From JAZQHR01 sp045540695 (GTDB taxonomy: Bacteria > Bacillota > Clostridia > UMGS1810): a stretch of 19,436 nt of DNA. Positions 8,026-14,685 of the stretch are shown here, piece after piece (within the stretch, counting starts at the first letter, position 1; every line of letters starts with the position of its first letter). Location: NCBI GenBank assembly GCA_045540695.1, contig JAZQHR010000044.1, positions 1 to 19,436 on the forward strand. The letters run 5' to 3'. The notes below the pieces were generated by a model that made no database searches, was not told where the DNA came from, and saw nothing but the letters and a program-made list of their open reading frames with translations. The position numbers and the translations under genes were made by a program.

Positions 8026-8877
8026 ATGAAGATAAGTTTTTTTACACCTTCATATGGAGTAACTGAAGATTTTGGTGCGGCAACCTTTGGGTTTGCAAAA
8101 TCCGGAGCAGAGAACGAAAGAGATAGTCGTTCTCTGCTCTTTGAGCATAAAATTAAAGGTATACAAATCACAGGGACATATGAAGAAATTTTGAATAATA
8201 TTCCTGAAGGTGATCACAAACTGGCAATAGTGCTTTTGGGTAATGCCGGTGGCGAAAATGAGTTTGTTCACGCTTTGGCTGATAAAACAAATCTGCCACT
8301 CGTAGGTGGCGGAGCTGCAATCAATCCTGTGAGCAGCGAAAGTGGTCTTATCACAGGAAAATCGCAGGCGGCTGTGCTTTTCGTAGATGATGAACGATAT
8401 GATTTTGAGATTTTATGCGAAAATATACATTATGATATCCTAAGCGAGCACGAAATATCCTTTACGGATAAACGAAAAATAAATGCTATTGATGGATATG
8501 AGCCTTGTAAGTGGTTGGAAACAAAGAAAAGAGATTTAGGACTTAAAACAGATGATTTTGAACATTTAACCTTTGCCGATAAGCATGGGATAAATGCACA
8601 TTTATCATGTGTAGATGGCAAAATCTACTCGGGACGTGACTTAAATGAAAAAATGTATTTAAGATACGCTTCTGCAGATAAGGTTCAGGAAAGAATGCAA
8701 AAATTTTATGACGATAAAGATGCGATAGTATTTGGTTGCGCCGGACTTAAGGGTATTCTCCACAAAAATCTTGATACCGAAGGACTTGGACTGTTTATGT
8801 TTGGCGAAGTTTGTACAAAAGATGGTGTGAGTGAGTTTGGTAATTTAATGCTATCGAAGCTTCGTATATGTAAGTAG
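8026..8877 (+). CDS. FIST-domain protein (predicted small-ligand sensor)
   Basis: The 283-residue protein matches the FIST N plus C pattern. An N-terminal half has HKLAIVLLGNAGGENEF and the glycine-rich LPLVGGGAA. The C-terminal signature is FMFGEVCTKDGVSEFGNLML, close to the usual FGEI-x-GVSEFHN motif. FIST domains are predicted extracytoplasmic or cytoplasmic ligand sensors, usually fused to or encoded beside signalling proteins. This one stands alone, with no membrane segment, kinase or cyclase domain, and is shorter than typical FIST proteins. It has a good AAAGGAG site and lies 33 bases after the isomerase-like gene, in the same transcript. Its role in a sugar-breakdown operon is unknown; sensing or binding the pathway's ligand is a guess. 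Confidence 0.75.
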   Translation: MKISFFTPSYGVTEDFGAATFGFAKSGAENERDSRSLLFEHKIKGIQITGTYEEILNNIPEGDHKLAIVLLGNAGGENEFVHALADKTNLPLVGGGAAINPVSSESGLITGKSQAAVLFVDDERYDFEILCENIHYDILSEHEISFTDKRKINAIDGYEPCKWLETKKRDLGLKTDDFEHLTFADKHGINAHLSCVDGKIYSGRDLNEKMYLRYASADKVQERMQKFYDDKDAIVFGCAGLKGILHKNLDTEGLGLFMFGEVCTKDGVSEFGNLMLSKLRICK

Positions 8878-8914
8878 TATAATAACGACTTATAAATCGG
8901 TCGTAAGAGATAGA

Positions 8915-9334
8915 ATGTATAGAAAGGGAAGGTGCTATTTTGGCACATACCGCTATTTAGGAGTTTCATTTACTCATCACAATATTTTCCCGGGTGCTCC
9001 GGTTTGGTTTGATGATATTACTATTGATGGAGTGTATTGCTCTAAGCCAACAATGGACAATCTTGGTAATCCAATAGAATATCCTAATGACTTTAGCTGG
9101 TATCCTATTATCTGGTTTGCGCCGGGTGTAACTTGCGGTAATGTAAGCCTAAATAATATCCACCGAATTGAAGAATCCAAGGCGGAAGCTCATACCATAC
9201 AGATAGATAAAGCTGTAAATATCGAAAGACTTATGCTAAACAATATAACTCAACGCTTTATAAACAGAGATGAAGTGCCACTTGTTTTAAATCGTGGCAG
9301 AGTTGAAAAGCTTGAAGGAACAATAGAAATATAA
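8915..9334 (+). pseudogene. C-terminal remnant of a right-handed beta-helix protein (pectinase/GH28-like)
   Basis: The 139-codon frame reads like the last coils of a parallel beta-helix. It has a short motif series of the type WFDDITIDGV, GNVSLNNIHRI, NIERLMLNNITQ and VEKLEGTIEI, as in polygalacturonase- or pectate-lyase-like enzymes. Such proteins normally have 350-500 residues, so two thirds or more of the N-terminal coils and the catalytic centre are missing. The ATG at 8915 has no clear ribosome site. Instead a GGGAAGG site 7 bases before a TTG (8939) leads into a different frame that stops after six codons, which looks like the original start fused to the 3' end by a deletion. It lies within the LacI-controlled transcript. 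A small functional protein cannot be excluded but is unlikely. Confidence 0.6.
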
Positions 9335-9348
9335 TTTGAGTGTAAATG

Positions 9349-9404
9349 GGAGGATTTAACGTGCTTAATATAATTTCAAGTACGAAAATAATAGAAGAAC
9401 TACA
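9349..9404 (+). repeat. Direct repeat, left copy (duplicated GH20 ribosome site and first codons)
   Basis: 53 of 56 bases match 9983-10038, which holds the ribosome site, GTG start and first 14 codons of the GH20-like gene. The two copies flank the D-lyxose isomerase gene. The left copy begins a 20-codon frame, 9361-9423 (MLNIISSTKIIEEL then HGRLSL and TGA). Its TGA overlaps the GTG of the isomerase gene as GTGA. Confidence 0.85.
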
Positions 9405-9423
9405 CGGGAGGTTATCACTGTGA
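9361..9423 (+). pseudogene. 20-codon truncated start of a GH20-like gene, overlapping the next start
   Basis: A GTG with a GGAGG site opens a 20-residue frame nearly identical to the first 14 residues of the protein at 9995 (two Pro residues replaced by Ser and Thr). After that it diverges and stops at 9421-9423. The stop overlaps the GTG of the isomerase gene by GTGA. It is most simply a truncated duplicate, but its translation could feed ribosomes into the isomerase gene as a leader peptide. Confidence 0.55.
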
Positions 9424-9956
9424 CAAGAAAAGAATTTGAAACACAAGTTAAAAAAGCTTTAGAGTTTTACGAAAAAGCAGGCATCATTTTAACAGATGAT
9501 GAAAAGAAAAATATTGAGGTTTGCGACTTTGGCATTGGTAACGTTGAAAAAGTTGGTCTTCAGATCTTAACTTACATAAACACAGAAAGAGTTTGTGCAA
9601 AAGAAATGGTGCTTTCTCCAGGACAAACCTGTCCTGAACATAAACACGTTCCAACAAACGGTATGGAGGGTAAAGAAGAAACCTTCCGTTGCAGATATGG
9701 GAAGGTTTATCTTTATGTTATTGGCGAAGGCAAAAAAGAAGATATTAAGGCAAGAATTCCTGAAACAGATGTAAGTGTTTTTCACGAAATCATTTTAAAT
9801 CCCGGTGAGCAGTACACAATAATGCCTGAAACTTGGCATTGGTTCCAGGCAGGCGAAGAAGGTGCTGTAATTTCAGAGTTTTCAACGAAAAGCACCGATG
9901 AAACCGACCTGTTTACAGATAAAAAAGTTATAAGAGAGCCACATATAGAGGACTAG
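9420..9956 (+). CDS. D-lyxose ketol-isomerase (cupin type)
   Basis: The 178-residue protein is a typical bacterial D-lyxose isomerase (Lyx_isomer family), a single-domain cupin. It interconverts D-lyxose with D-xylulose and usually D-mannose with D-fructose. The metal ligands are visible: CPEHKH (H74, H76), GKEETFR (E86) and PETWHWF (H140). Family landmarks KEMVLSPGQ and NPGEQYTIMP are also present. The start is a GTG (9420) behind GGGAGG, overlapping a 20-codon frame by four bases. It is cytoplasmic and in the LacI-controlled transcript, between the beta-helix relic and the GH20 gene. The gene is bracketed by a 56-base direct repeat, suggesting it was inserted into, or moved within, this operon. 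It would feed free mannose or lyxose released by the neighbouring hydrolases into central metabolism. Confidence 0.9.
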   Translation: MTRKEFETQVKKALEFYEKAGIILTDDEKKNIEVCDFGIGNVEKVGLQILTYINTERVCAKEMVLSPGQTCPEHKHVPTNGMEGKEETFRCRYGKVYLYVIGEGKKEDIKARIPETDVSVFHEIILNPGEQYTIMPETWHWFQAGEEGAVISEFSTKSTDETDLFTDKKVIREPHIED

Positions 9957-9982
9957 CTGAAATATAACTTGTATGTGATATA

Positions 9983-10038
9983 GGAGGATTTAACGTGCTT
10001 AATATAATTCCAAGCCCGAAAATAATAGAAGAACTACA
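9983..10038 (+). repeat. Direct repeat, right copy (start of the GH20-like gene)
   Basis: The right partner of 9349-9404 (53 of 56 bases identical). It contains GGAGG, the GTG start at 9995 and the first codons of the intact GH20-like gene, so this is probably the source copy. Confidence 0.85.
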
Positions 10039-11827
10039 AGAAAAGTTTGATATAGATACATTTTCTTCTTGCAAACTTTGTATGCCTTGCGAGGATAGCA
10101 GAATTGATTACCTTATAAATCGTGTGTGGGAAAATATAACAATTGAAAAAACATTATGCGAGGCTAGATATACATTATCAGTTGGAAACATCATCAGTGG
10201 TATACCCGAAATGCACAAAAATAATATTTCTGATAAAAGACAGGGATATTATATCAGACTTGATGAAAAGGGAGCATTTGTATATTCATTTTCTGTAGAG
10301 GGTTTGTTTTATGGAATACAGACTATAAAGCAAATTATCGAAAATAATGAGAATATTACTGCCTGTGAGATAGTAGATTATCCGGATATCGAAAACAGAA
10401 GTATGTATATAGATTTAAGGCAGACCTTTCCGAAGTTTGAACTTTTATTGTCGTATATAGAAATGATGGCGGAATTTAAAACAAATAAACTTATAATAGA
10501 GTATGAGGATAAATTTCCATTTGAAAAATATTCTTTTTTAAGGCATAGTGAATTTTGCTTTACAGATGAGCAGATAGATATGATTATGGAAATAGCATAT
10601 CGTAATTTTATCGAAGTTATACCGCTTCAGCAGTCTTATGGTCATCTGGAATACGTATTAAAACATACACAGTTTAAGCATCTTCGTGAGATTTCTGAGG
10701 CTTCGGGTGAGGTTTGCTCTTGTAATGATGAGGCTATAATGCTTGTAAAGGAGCTTATAGACGAGGTTATAAGAAAGCATCCTAAGTGCAATTATGTGCA
10801 TTTGGGCTGCGACGAGGTGTGGAGTTTATGTAGCTGTGATGAATGTAAAAAGCGCTTTAGCGGTTCAAAGGAAAAGCTTTTTATTGAGTATGTAAATAAA
10901 CTTATATCGTATGTGTGTTCAAAGGGCAAAAAGCCTGTTATATGGAATGATATGCTAGCAAAGTGTCCCGAGGAGGACCTTGAAAAGCTTGATAAACGAG
11001 TGGCAGTTATGATATGGCTGTACCGTTCTACAGGAACAAAGAAGGATGTTAGAACACTTGCGTCAATGCTTAAAAAACAGGGACTTGAGGTTATAGGCGG
11101 CAGTGCTGTTCGTTGTAACGACGGTGACGATACACAAAATTATCCTAAAGCGGCTGACAGAATAAAAAATATTGATTTTTGGACAGATGCCGCACTTGAA
11201 AACAATATTTCATTTATGGTGAGTACAAACTGGGCGACATCATTTGCGATGGGTGCTCCGTATGGTATATTTGAAACATCGATGTATTTTATGTATTATT
11301 CAGGCGAGCGCTACTGGAATAACAGTAGTGATAAAGACACCTTTTTAAACAGATTTTTAAGGGTATTTCACGGGATTGATTTTCCTAAATATCTTTCAAC
11401 AAAAGCAAAGCAGAGAAAGAGCGCTTTGTATTCGTGGGATATTTTGGAACCTGAGGATTGCACGATAACGGATTATTATAAGCTTCTTCCTGAAATTGCA
11501 GACGAGGCTTCAAAGCATAAGGAATTTGCAAACTATATGAAGGTGATTGCAAAGCTTGAAATAGGTATGAGGATGCTTCGCACTATAAATGCTTTTAGCT
11601 ACAGAACGGATATGTTTGGCGATTCTGAAGCAGAAATGACGACACTTACAACGCGTGTAGAATGGACTATAAGAGATCTGTTTGCGACAAAGATGCCTCT
11701 TTATGAGAGCCTGTTGAATTTTATGCCACCTAAAATGGCAGAGATTTATGTCAATTCAAGGTTCTTTATACCTGAACTTTTGCACGAACATTTTTACAAA
11801 GGTTTATTGAAAATAAAACCCGAATAA
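9995..11827 (+). CDS. GH20-family beta-N-acetylhexosaminidase-like enzyme
   Basis: This 610-residue protein has no signal peptide. Residues about 1-130 form the GH20b-type domain that precedes the barrel (GAFVYSFSVEGLFYGIQTIK, then the ACEIVDYPDIENRSMYIDLR barrel entry). The (beta/alpha)8 barrel carries YVHLGCDEVW with the adjacent acid pair D273-E274. In GH20 these are the substrate-assisting Asp and the acid/base Glu of retaining hexosaminidases. KPVIWNDML and VSTNWATSF are further strand-end motifs. A helical C-terminal region of about 170 residues completes it. An unusual Cys cluster, CSCDEC, follows the catalytic strand, and CSC lies earlier at VCSCNDEA; metal binding is possible but unproven. 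The start is GTG behind TAGGAGG. It is the last gene of the LacI-controlled run, 38 bases after the isomerase gene, with a strong terminator downstream. It probably cleaves terminal HexNAc from imported oligosaccharides in the cytoplasm. Confidence 0.8.
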   Translation: MLNIIPSPKIIEELQEKFDIDTFSSCKLCMPCEDSRIDYLINRVWENITIEKTLCEARYTLSVGNIISGIPEMHKNNISDKRQGYYIRLDEKGAFVYSFSVEGLFYGIQTIKQIIENNENITACEIVDYPDIENRSMYIDLRQTFPKFELLLSYIEMMAEFKTNKLIIEYEDKFPFEKYSFLRHSEFCFTDEQIDMIMEIAYRNFIEVIPLQQSYGHLEYVLKHTQFKHLREISEASGEVCSCNDEAIMLVKELIDEVIRKHPKCNYVHLGCDEVWSLCSCDECKKRFSGSKEKLFIEYVNKLISYVCSKGKKPVIWNDMLAKCPEEDLEKLDKRVAVMIWLYRSTGTKKDVRTLASMLKKQGLEVIGGSAVRCNDGDDTQNYPKAADRIKNIDFWTDAALENNISFMVSTNWATSFAMGAPYGIFETSMYFMYYSGERYWNNSSDKDTFLNRFLRVFHGIDFPKYLSTKAKQRKSALYSWDILEPEDCTITDYYKLLPEIADEASKHKEFANYMKVIAKLEIGMRMLRTINAFSYRTDMFGDSEAEMTTLTTRVEWTIRDLFATKMPLYESLLNFMPPKMAEIYVNSRFFIPELLHEHFYKGLLKIKPE

Positions 11828-11869
11828 AGTGATAAGCATATGGTACTGGATTTAATAGTTTAGCTAATT

Positions 11870-11907
11870 AAAACCCCACCTTGATAATGTTATCAAGGTG
11901 GGGTTTT
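11870..11907. terminator. Strong bidirectional terminator between GH20 and cotJC genes
   Basis: Perfect inverted arms 11870-11887 and 11890-11907 form a GC-rich stem (CCCCACCTTGAT) flanked by A and T tracts on both sides. It serves the two convergent transcripts. Confidence 0.9.
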
Positions 11908-11911
11908 TATA

Positions 11912-12496
11912 TTATTTATTCATATAAAATTTACTTTTCTCGTCAAGCTTATCTTCAAGCATTCTAAGTGCCTCACCGAATCTCTGGTAATGAACTACCT
12001 CTCTCTGACGAAGGAACTTGATTGGTTCTATTACGTCAGGGTCATCAGCTAGTCTTAAGATATTATCATAAGTTGACCTTGCTTTCTGCTCGGCAGCCAT
12101 ACTTTCGTGTAGGTCGGTGATAGGGTCGGCAGTAACAGCGAGAGCCATTGCATTAAACGGAGAACCGTTTGAATTTGCTGGATATACGCCATTTGCATGG
12201 TTTATGAAATAATCACCAAAACCGCTTTTCTTTACGATGTCCGAGTCAATATCGCGTGTAAGCTGATATACAATAGCGCCAACCATCTCAAGATGAGCAA
12301 GCTCCTCGGTGCCAATGTCGGTTAGTAGACCGCGAGTTTCAGGTGTTGGCATTGTAAAACGCTGACTTAGGTATCTTAATGACGCAGCAAGCTCGCCGTC
12401 AGGTCCACCGTACTGTGCTATGATAAATTTAGCCATTTCGGGGTTGGTATTTTTAATATTTACAGGGTACATAAGTGTTTTGTTATAATCCCACAT
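11912..12496 (-). CDS. cotJC: Spore coat protein CotJC (manganese-catalase family)
   Basis: The 194-residue protein matches CotJC in length and sequence. It begins MWDYNKTLMYPV and contains the ferritin-like four-helix metal motifs GELAASLRYLSQRF, TEELAHLEMV, ESMAAEQKARSTYDNIL and REVVHYQRFGEALRMLE. These Glu/His residues form the di-manganese site of the Mn-catalase family. CotJC is a component of the inner spore coat made in the mother cell; peroxide protection is likely but not certain for all members. An AGGAGG site lies before the start, and the gene sits 3 bases after cotJB. Its last 20 codons exist as a second, decayed copy at 2536-2597. Confidence 0.95.
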   Translation of the reverse strand: MWDYNKTLMYPVNIKNTNPEMAKFIIAQYGGPDGELAASLRYLSQRFTMPTPETRGLLTDIGTEELAHLEMVGAIVYQLTRDIDSDIVKKSGFGDYFINHANGVYPANSNGSPFNAMALAVTADPITDLHESMAAEQKARSTYDNILRLADDPDVIEPIKFLRQREVVHYQRFGEALRMLEDKLDEKSKFYMNK

Positions 12497-12499
12497 ATA

Positions 12500-12931
12500 T
12501 TATTCCTCCTTTTTTCTCTGCCAAGGCCATAGATACTTATCCGATACCCATTCGAATGGTGTATCGTTTGCAGAATCCATTGCTTTTAGCGGGCCATATT
12601 TACTTGTGTATTCACGTTTTAATGATTCTAGAGTAAAACCAAGCGAGGTGAAAAGTTCAAGGGCTTGTTTGCAACTTGGATGTGTATCTAAAAATAGATT
12701 CAAATCTGTAATTGCAAATGCTGTTTCTCTTATTCTATTTAAAAGCTCTTTCTGAGTAGCATTGTTTTCAGGACATGGCATATTATTGCTTGGGCAGTTG
12801 CTTTCCCAACCCGGCCACTGGTCATTTGGACGATTGATGTTGTCGTTTGGTAATTGCGTGTTATTATCAGGCTGCGTAACGTTTTCACGAGATAATACGG
12901 TTTCACAGCCACATAAATCTTTATAAATCAT
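12500..12931 (-). CDS. cotJB: Spore coat protein CotJB
   Basis: The C-terminal 85 residues are a clear CotJB domain: ELLNRIRETAFAITDLNLFL, DTHPSCKQALELF, SKYGPL and the tryptophan-rich end DKYLWPWQRKKEE. The first 55 residues are an Asn/Pro-rich extension (repeated NTQLPNDN-like segments) not found in the shorter, roughly 85-90 residue, standard CotJB. Middle gene of the cotJABC operon; it is thought to help CotJC assemble into the coat. It has a GGAG-type ribosome site and ends 3 bases before cotJC. Confidence 0.9.
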   Translation of the reverse strand: MIYKDLCGCETVLSRENVTQPDNNTQLPNDNINRPNDQWPGWESNCPSNNMPCPENNATQKELLNRIRETAFAITDLNLFLDTHPSCKQALELFTSLGFTLESLKREYTSKYGPLKAMDSANDTPFEWVSDKYLWPWQRKKEE

Positions 12932-12947
12932 AGTTTTCTCCTTTCAA

Positions 12948-13133
12948 TTATTTAAATGGTGACATCATAGGAATATTTTCATAAGCACTTAATGGATAAT
13001 ATAAATCCTTGAAAATAGTCCCTTTATATAAAGCATTGTTTGTCTGATAAAGATTGCCATATTGCTGAAACGGAACGTATGCATAAGCATATCTAGGGTT
13101 TTCAGGCATAAATGGAACTAAACGTGTTTGCAT
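12948..13133 (-). CDS. cotJA: Spore coat-associated protein CotJA
   Basis: A 61-residue protein with the CotJA pattern: a short N-terminal tail, AYVPFQQYGNLYQTNNAL, KGTIFKDLYYPL and a short C terminus. A strong AAGGAGGTG ribosome site precedes the ATG. It is first in the operon, followed by cotJB after 16 bases and cotJC. Expression in sporulation under a mother-cell sigma factor is known for this operon in bacilli, but I could not identify a convincing sigma-E promoter upstream. Confidence 0.9.
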   Translation of the reverse strand: MQTRLVPFMPENPRYAYAYVPFQQYGNLYQTNNALYKGTIFKDLYYPLSAYENIPMMSPFK

Positions 13134-13190
13134 AAATTAACACCTCCTTACACTACATAATATTTCAACATTCGACAATTTGTTCCCCGA

Positions 13191-13219
13191 TTGACTTTGA
13201 GTTTTTGAAAGTGTATAAT
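13191..13219 (+). promoter_or_regulatory. Sigma-A promoter of the rRNA methyltransferase gene
   Basis: TTGACT (13191-13196), 17 bases and TATAAT (13214-13219) form a near-consensus promoter. Transcription should start near 13226, only about 25 bases before the proposed ATT start codon. This limits how far upstream translation can begin. Confidence 0.85.
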
Positions 13220-13250
13220 TAAACTATGCATAATAAAGGGAGCGATTGAT

Positions 13251-14624
13251 ATTTTAAAGAAAAATGACATTTTAGATGCGAATATCTCTGCAGTTGGTAT
13301 AAATGGCGAGGGAATAGCAAAGCACGAAGGATTTGCACTTTTTGTGCCGTTTGGAGTTGCAGGTGATGTGCTTAAGATAAAAGTTTTAAAAGTTAATAAA
13401 AACTATGGTTATGCCAAGATAATTGATATTATTAAACCATCGCCTGACAGACGCGAGCCTTTGTGTGGAAATTTCAATAAGTGTGGCGGATGCCAGATGA
13501 TGCATATAAATTATAACGCACAACTTAAAGTTAAAAGCGACTTTGTGTATAATAATATCACGCGCATAGGTGGTTACACCCCTGACGAATTTGTATTTGA
13601 GGATATAATAGGCGCGGACGAAGAATATTACTATCGTAACAAGGCACAGTTTCCTGTACGAATGAATAACGAAAAAGCTGTTTGTGGTTTTTATTCTAAT
13701 AAAAGTCACAATATAGTTTCCTGTGATGCGTGTCATATTCAGGATAAAAAGATAAATGAAATTGTAAACATTGTAATGGATTATATCCGTGAAAACAATA
13801 TATCAGTTTATGATGAAGAAAAGCATATCGGCATTATAAGACATATTTTTGTTAGATGTGCAAATGATGACATGAAAAGTTCAGTAGTGTGCATAGTTAC
13901 AAATACTGATAAACCATTGTCAAAGAAAGAAAAACTTATAAAGTGCCTTAAAGAAATTGATGGAATTGCAGGCATTATTCAAAATATAAATACTTCAAAG
14001 ACTAATGTCGTGCTTGGAAATGAAAACAGAATAATATATGGTGATGATACAATTGTCTCAAACATAGGAGAAAACAGATATATTGTATCTCCACATAGTT
14101 TTTATCAGGTGAATCACGTTCAAGTGAAAAAGCTCTACGATAAAGCGCTAGAATATGCTGATTTAAAAGGAAATGAAATTGTGGTAGACTTGTACTGCGG
14201 TGCGGGCACAATATCTCTTTATATGGCAAAATACGCTAAGAATGTGATAGGCGTTGAAATAGTAGAGGATGCAGTTGAAAATGCCAAAGAAAATGCAAAA
14301 CTAAATGACATAGACAATGCTCAGTTTATATGCGGTGACTGTACAGTTGTTACAAGTGATCTTGTGAAAAAAGGTATAAAACCTGATGTGGTGGTTGTTG
14401 ACCCACCCAGAAAAGGTTGTACAGAAAGCTCGCTAAATGATATTGTTAAAATGACCCCTGAAAAAATTGTGTATGTTTCGTGTAACAGTGCAACGCTTGC
14501 ACGTGACCTTAAAATACTAAAGGATAGGGGATATATTCTTAAAAAATGCACTCCAGTAGATTTATTTCCACAGACCGTGCATATAGAAGCTGTTGCGCTG
14601 ATATGTCGAGATGGTTTACGTTAA
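13251..14624 (+). CDS. rlmD: 23S rRNA (uracil-5-)-methyltransferase, RlmD/RlmCD type
   Basis: Predicted to make 5-methyluridine in 23S rRNA with SAM as donor. A TRAM RNA-binding domain covers residues 4-55 (SAVGINGEGIAKHEGFALFV). The iron-sulphur cluster cysteines are C72, C78 and C81 (CGNFNKCGGC) and C158 (CDACHI). SAM motif VVDLYCGAGTISL, then VVVDPPRKGC, and the catalytic Cys about C411 in YVSCNSATLARDL. The first canonical in-frame start is GTG 13344, but that would cut away most of the TRAM domain. The frame is open and conserved upstream, and AAGGGAG at 13236-13242 points to ATT at 13251 as the start, giving 457 residues, the usual family length. It stands alone behind its own promoter. 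In Firmicutes a single enzyme often modifies both U747 and U1939, so the site specificity is not settled. Confidence 0.9.
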   Translation: MLKKNDILDANISAVGINGEGIAKHEGFALFVPFGVAGDVLKIKVLKVNKNYGYAKIIDIIKPSPDRREPLCGNFNKCGGCQMMHINYNAQLKVKSDFVYNNITRIGGYTPDEFVFEDIIGADEEYYYRNKAQFPVRMNNEKAVCGFYSNKSHNIVSCDACHIQDKKINEIVNIVMDYIRENNISVYDEEKHIGIIRHIFVRCANDDMKSSVVCIVTNTDKPLSKKEKLIKCLKEIDGIAGIIQNINTSKTNVVLGNENRIIYGDDTIVSNIGENRYIVSPHSFYQVNHVQVKKLYDKALEYADLKGNEIVVDLYCGAGTISLYMAKYAKNVIGVEIVEDAVENAKENAKLNDIDNAQFICGDCTVVTSDLVKKGIKPDVVVVDPPRKGCTESSLNDIVKMTPEKIVYVSCNSATLARDLKILKDRGYILKKCTPVDLFPQTVHIEAVALICRDGLR

Positions 14625-14685
14625 ATTATTTATTGTTGCTTACAAATTTTATTATAATAAATATGTATATGAGGGGAGAAAATAA

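Noticed and set aside
13134..13190. Sigma-E promoter for the cotJ operon
   Set aside because: Expected from the family, but no pair of boxes with correct spacing could be found by eye.
13386..13736. 116-codon minus-strand frame inside the methyltransferase
   Set aside because: It lies wholly antisense to a conserved gene and shows no ribosome site or protein motif.
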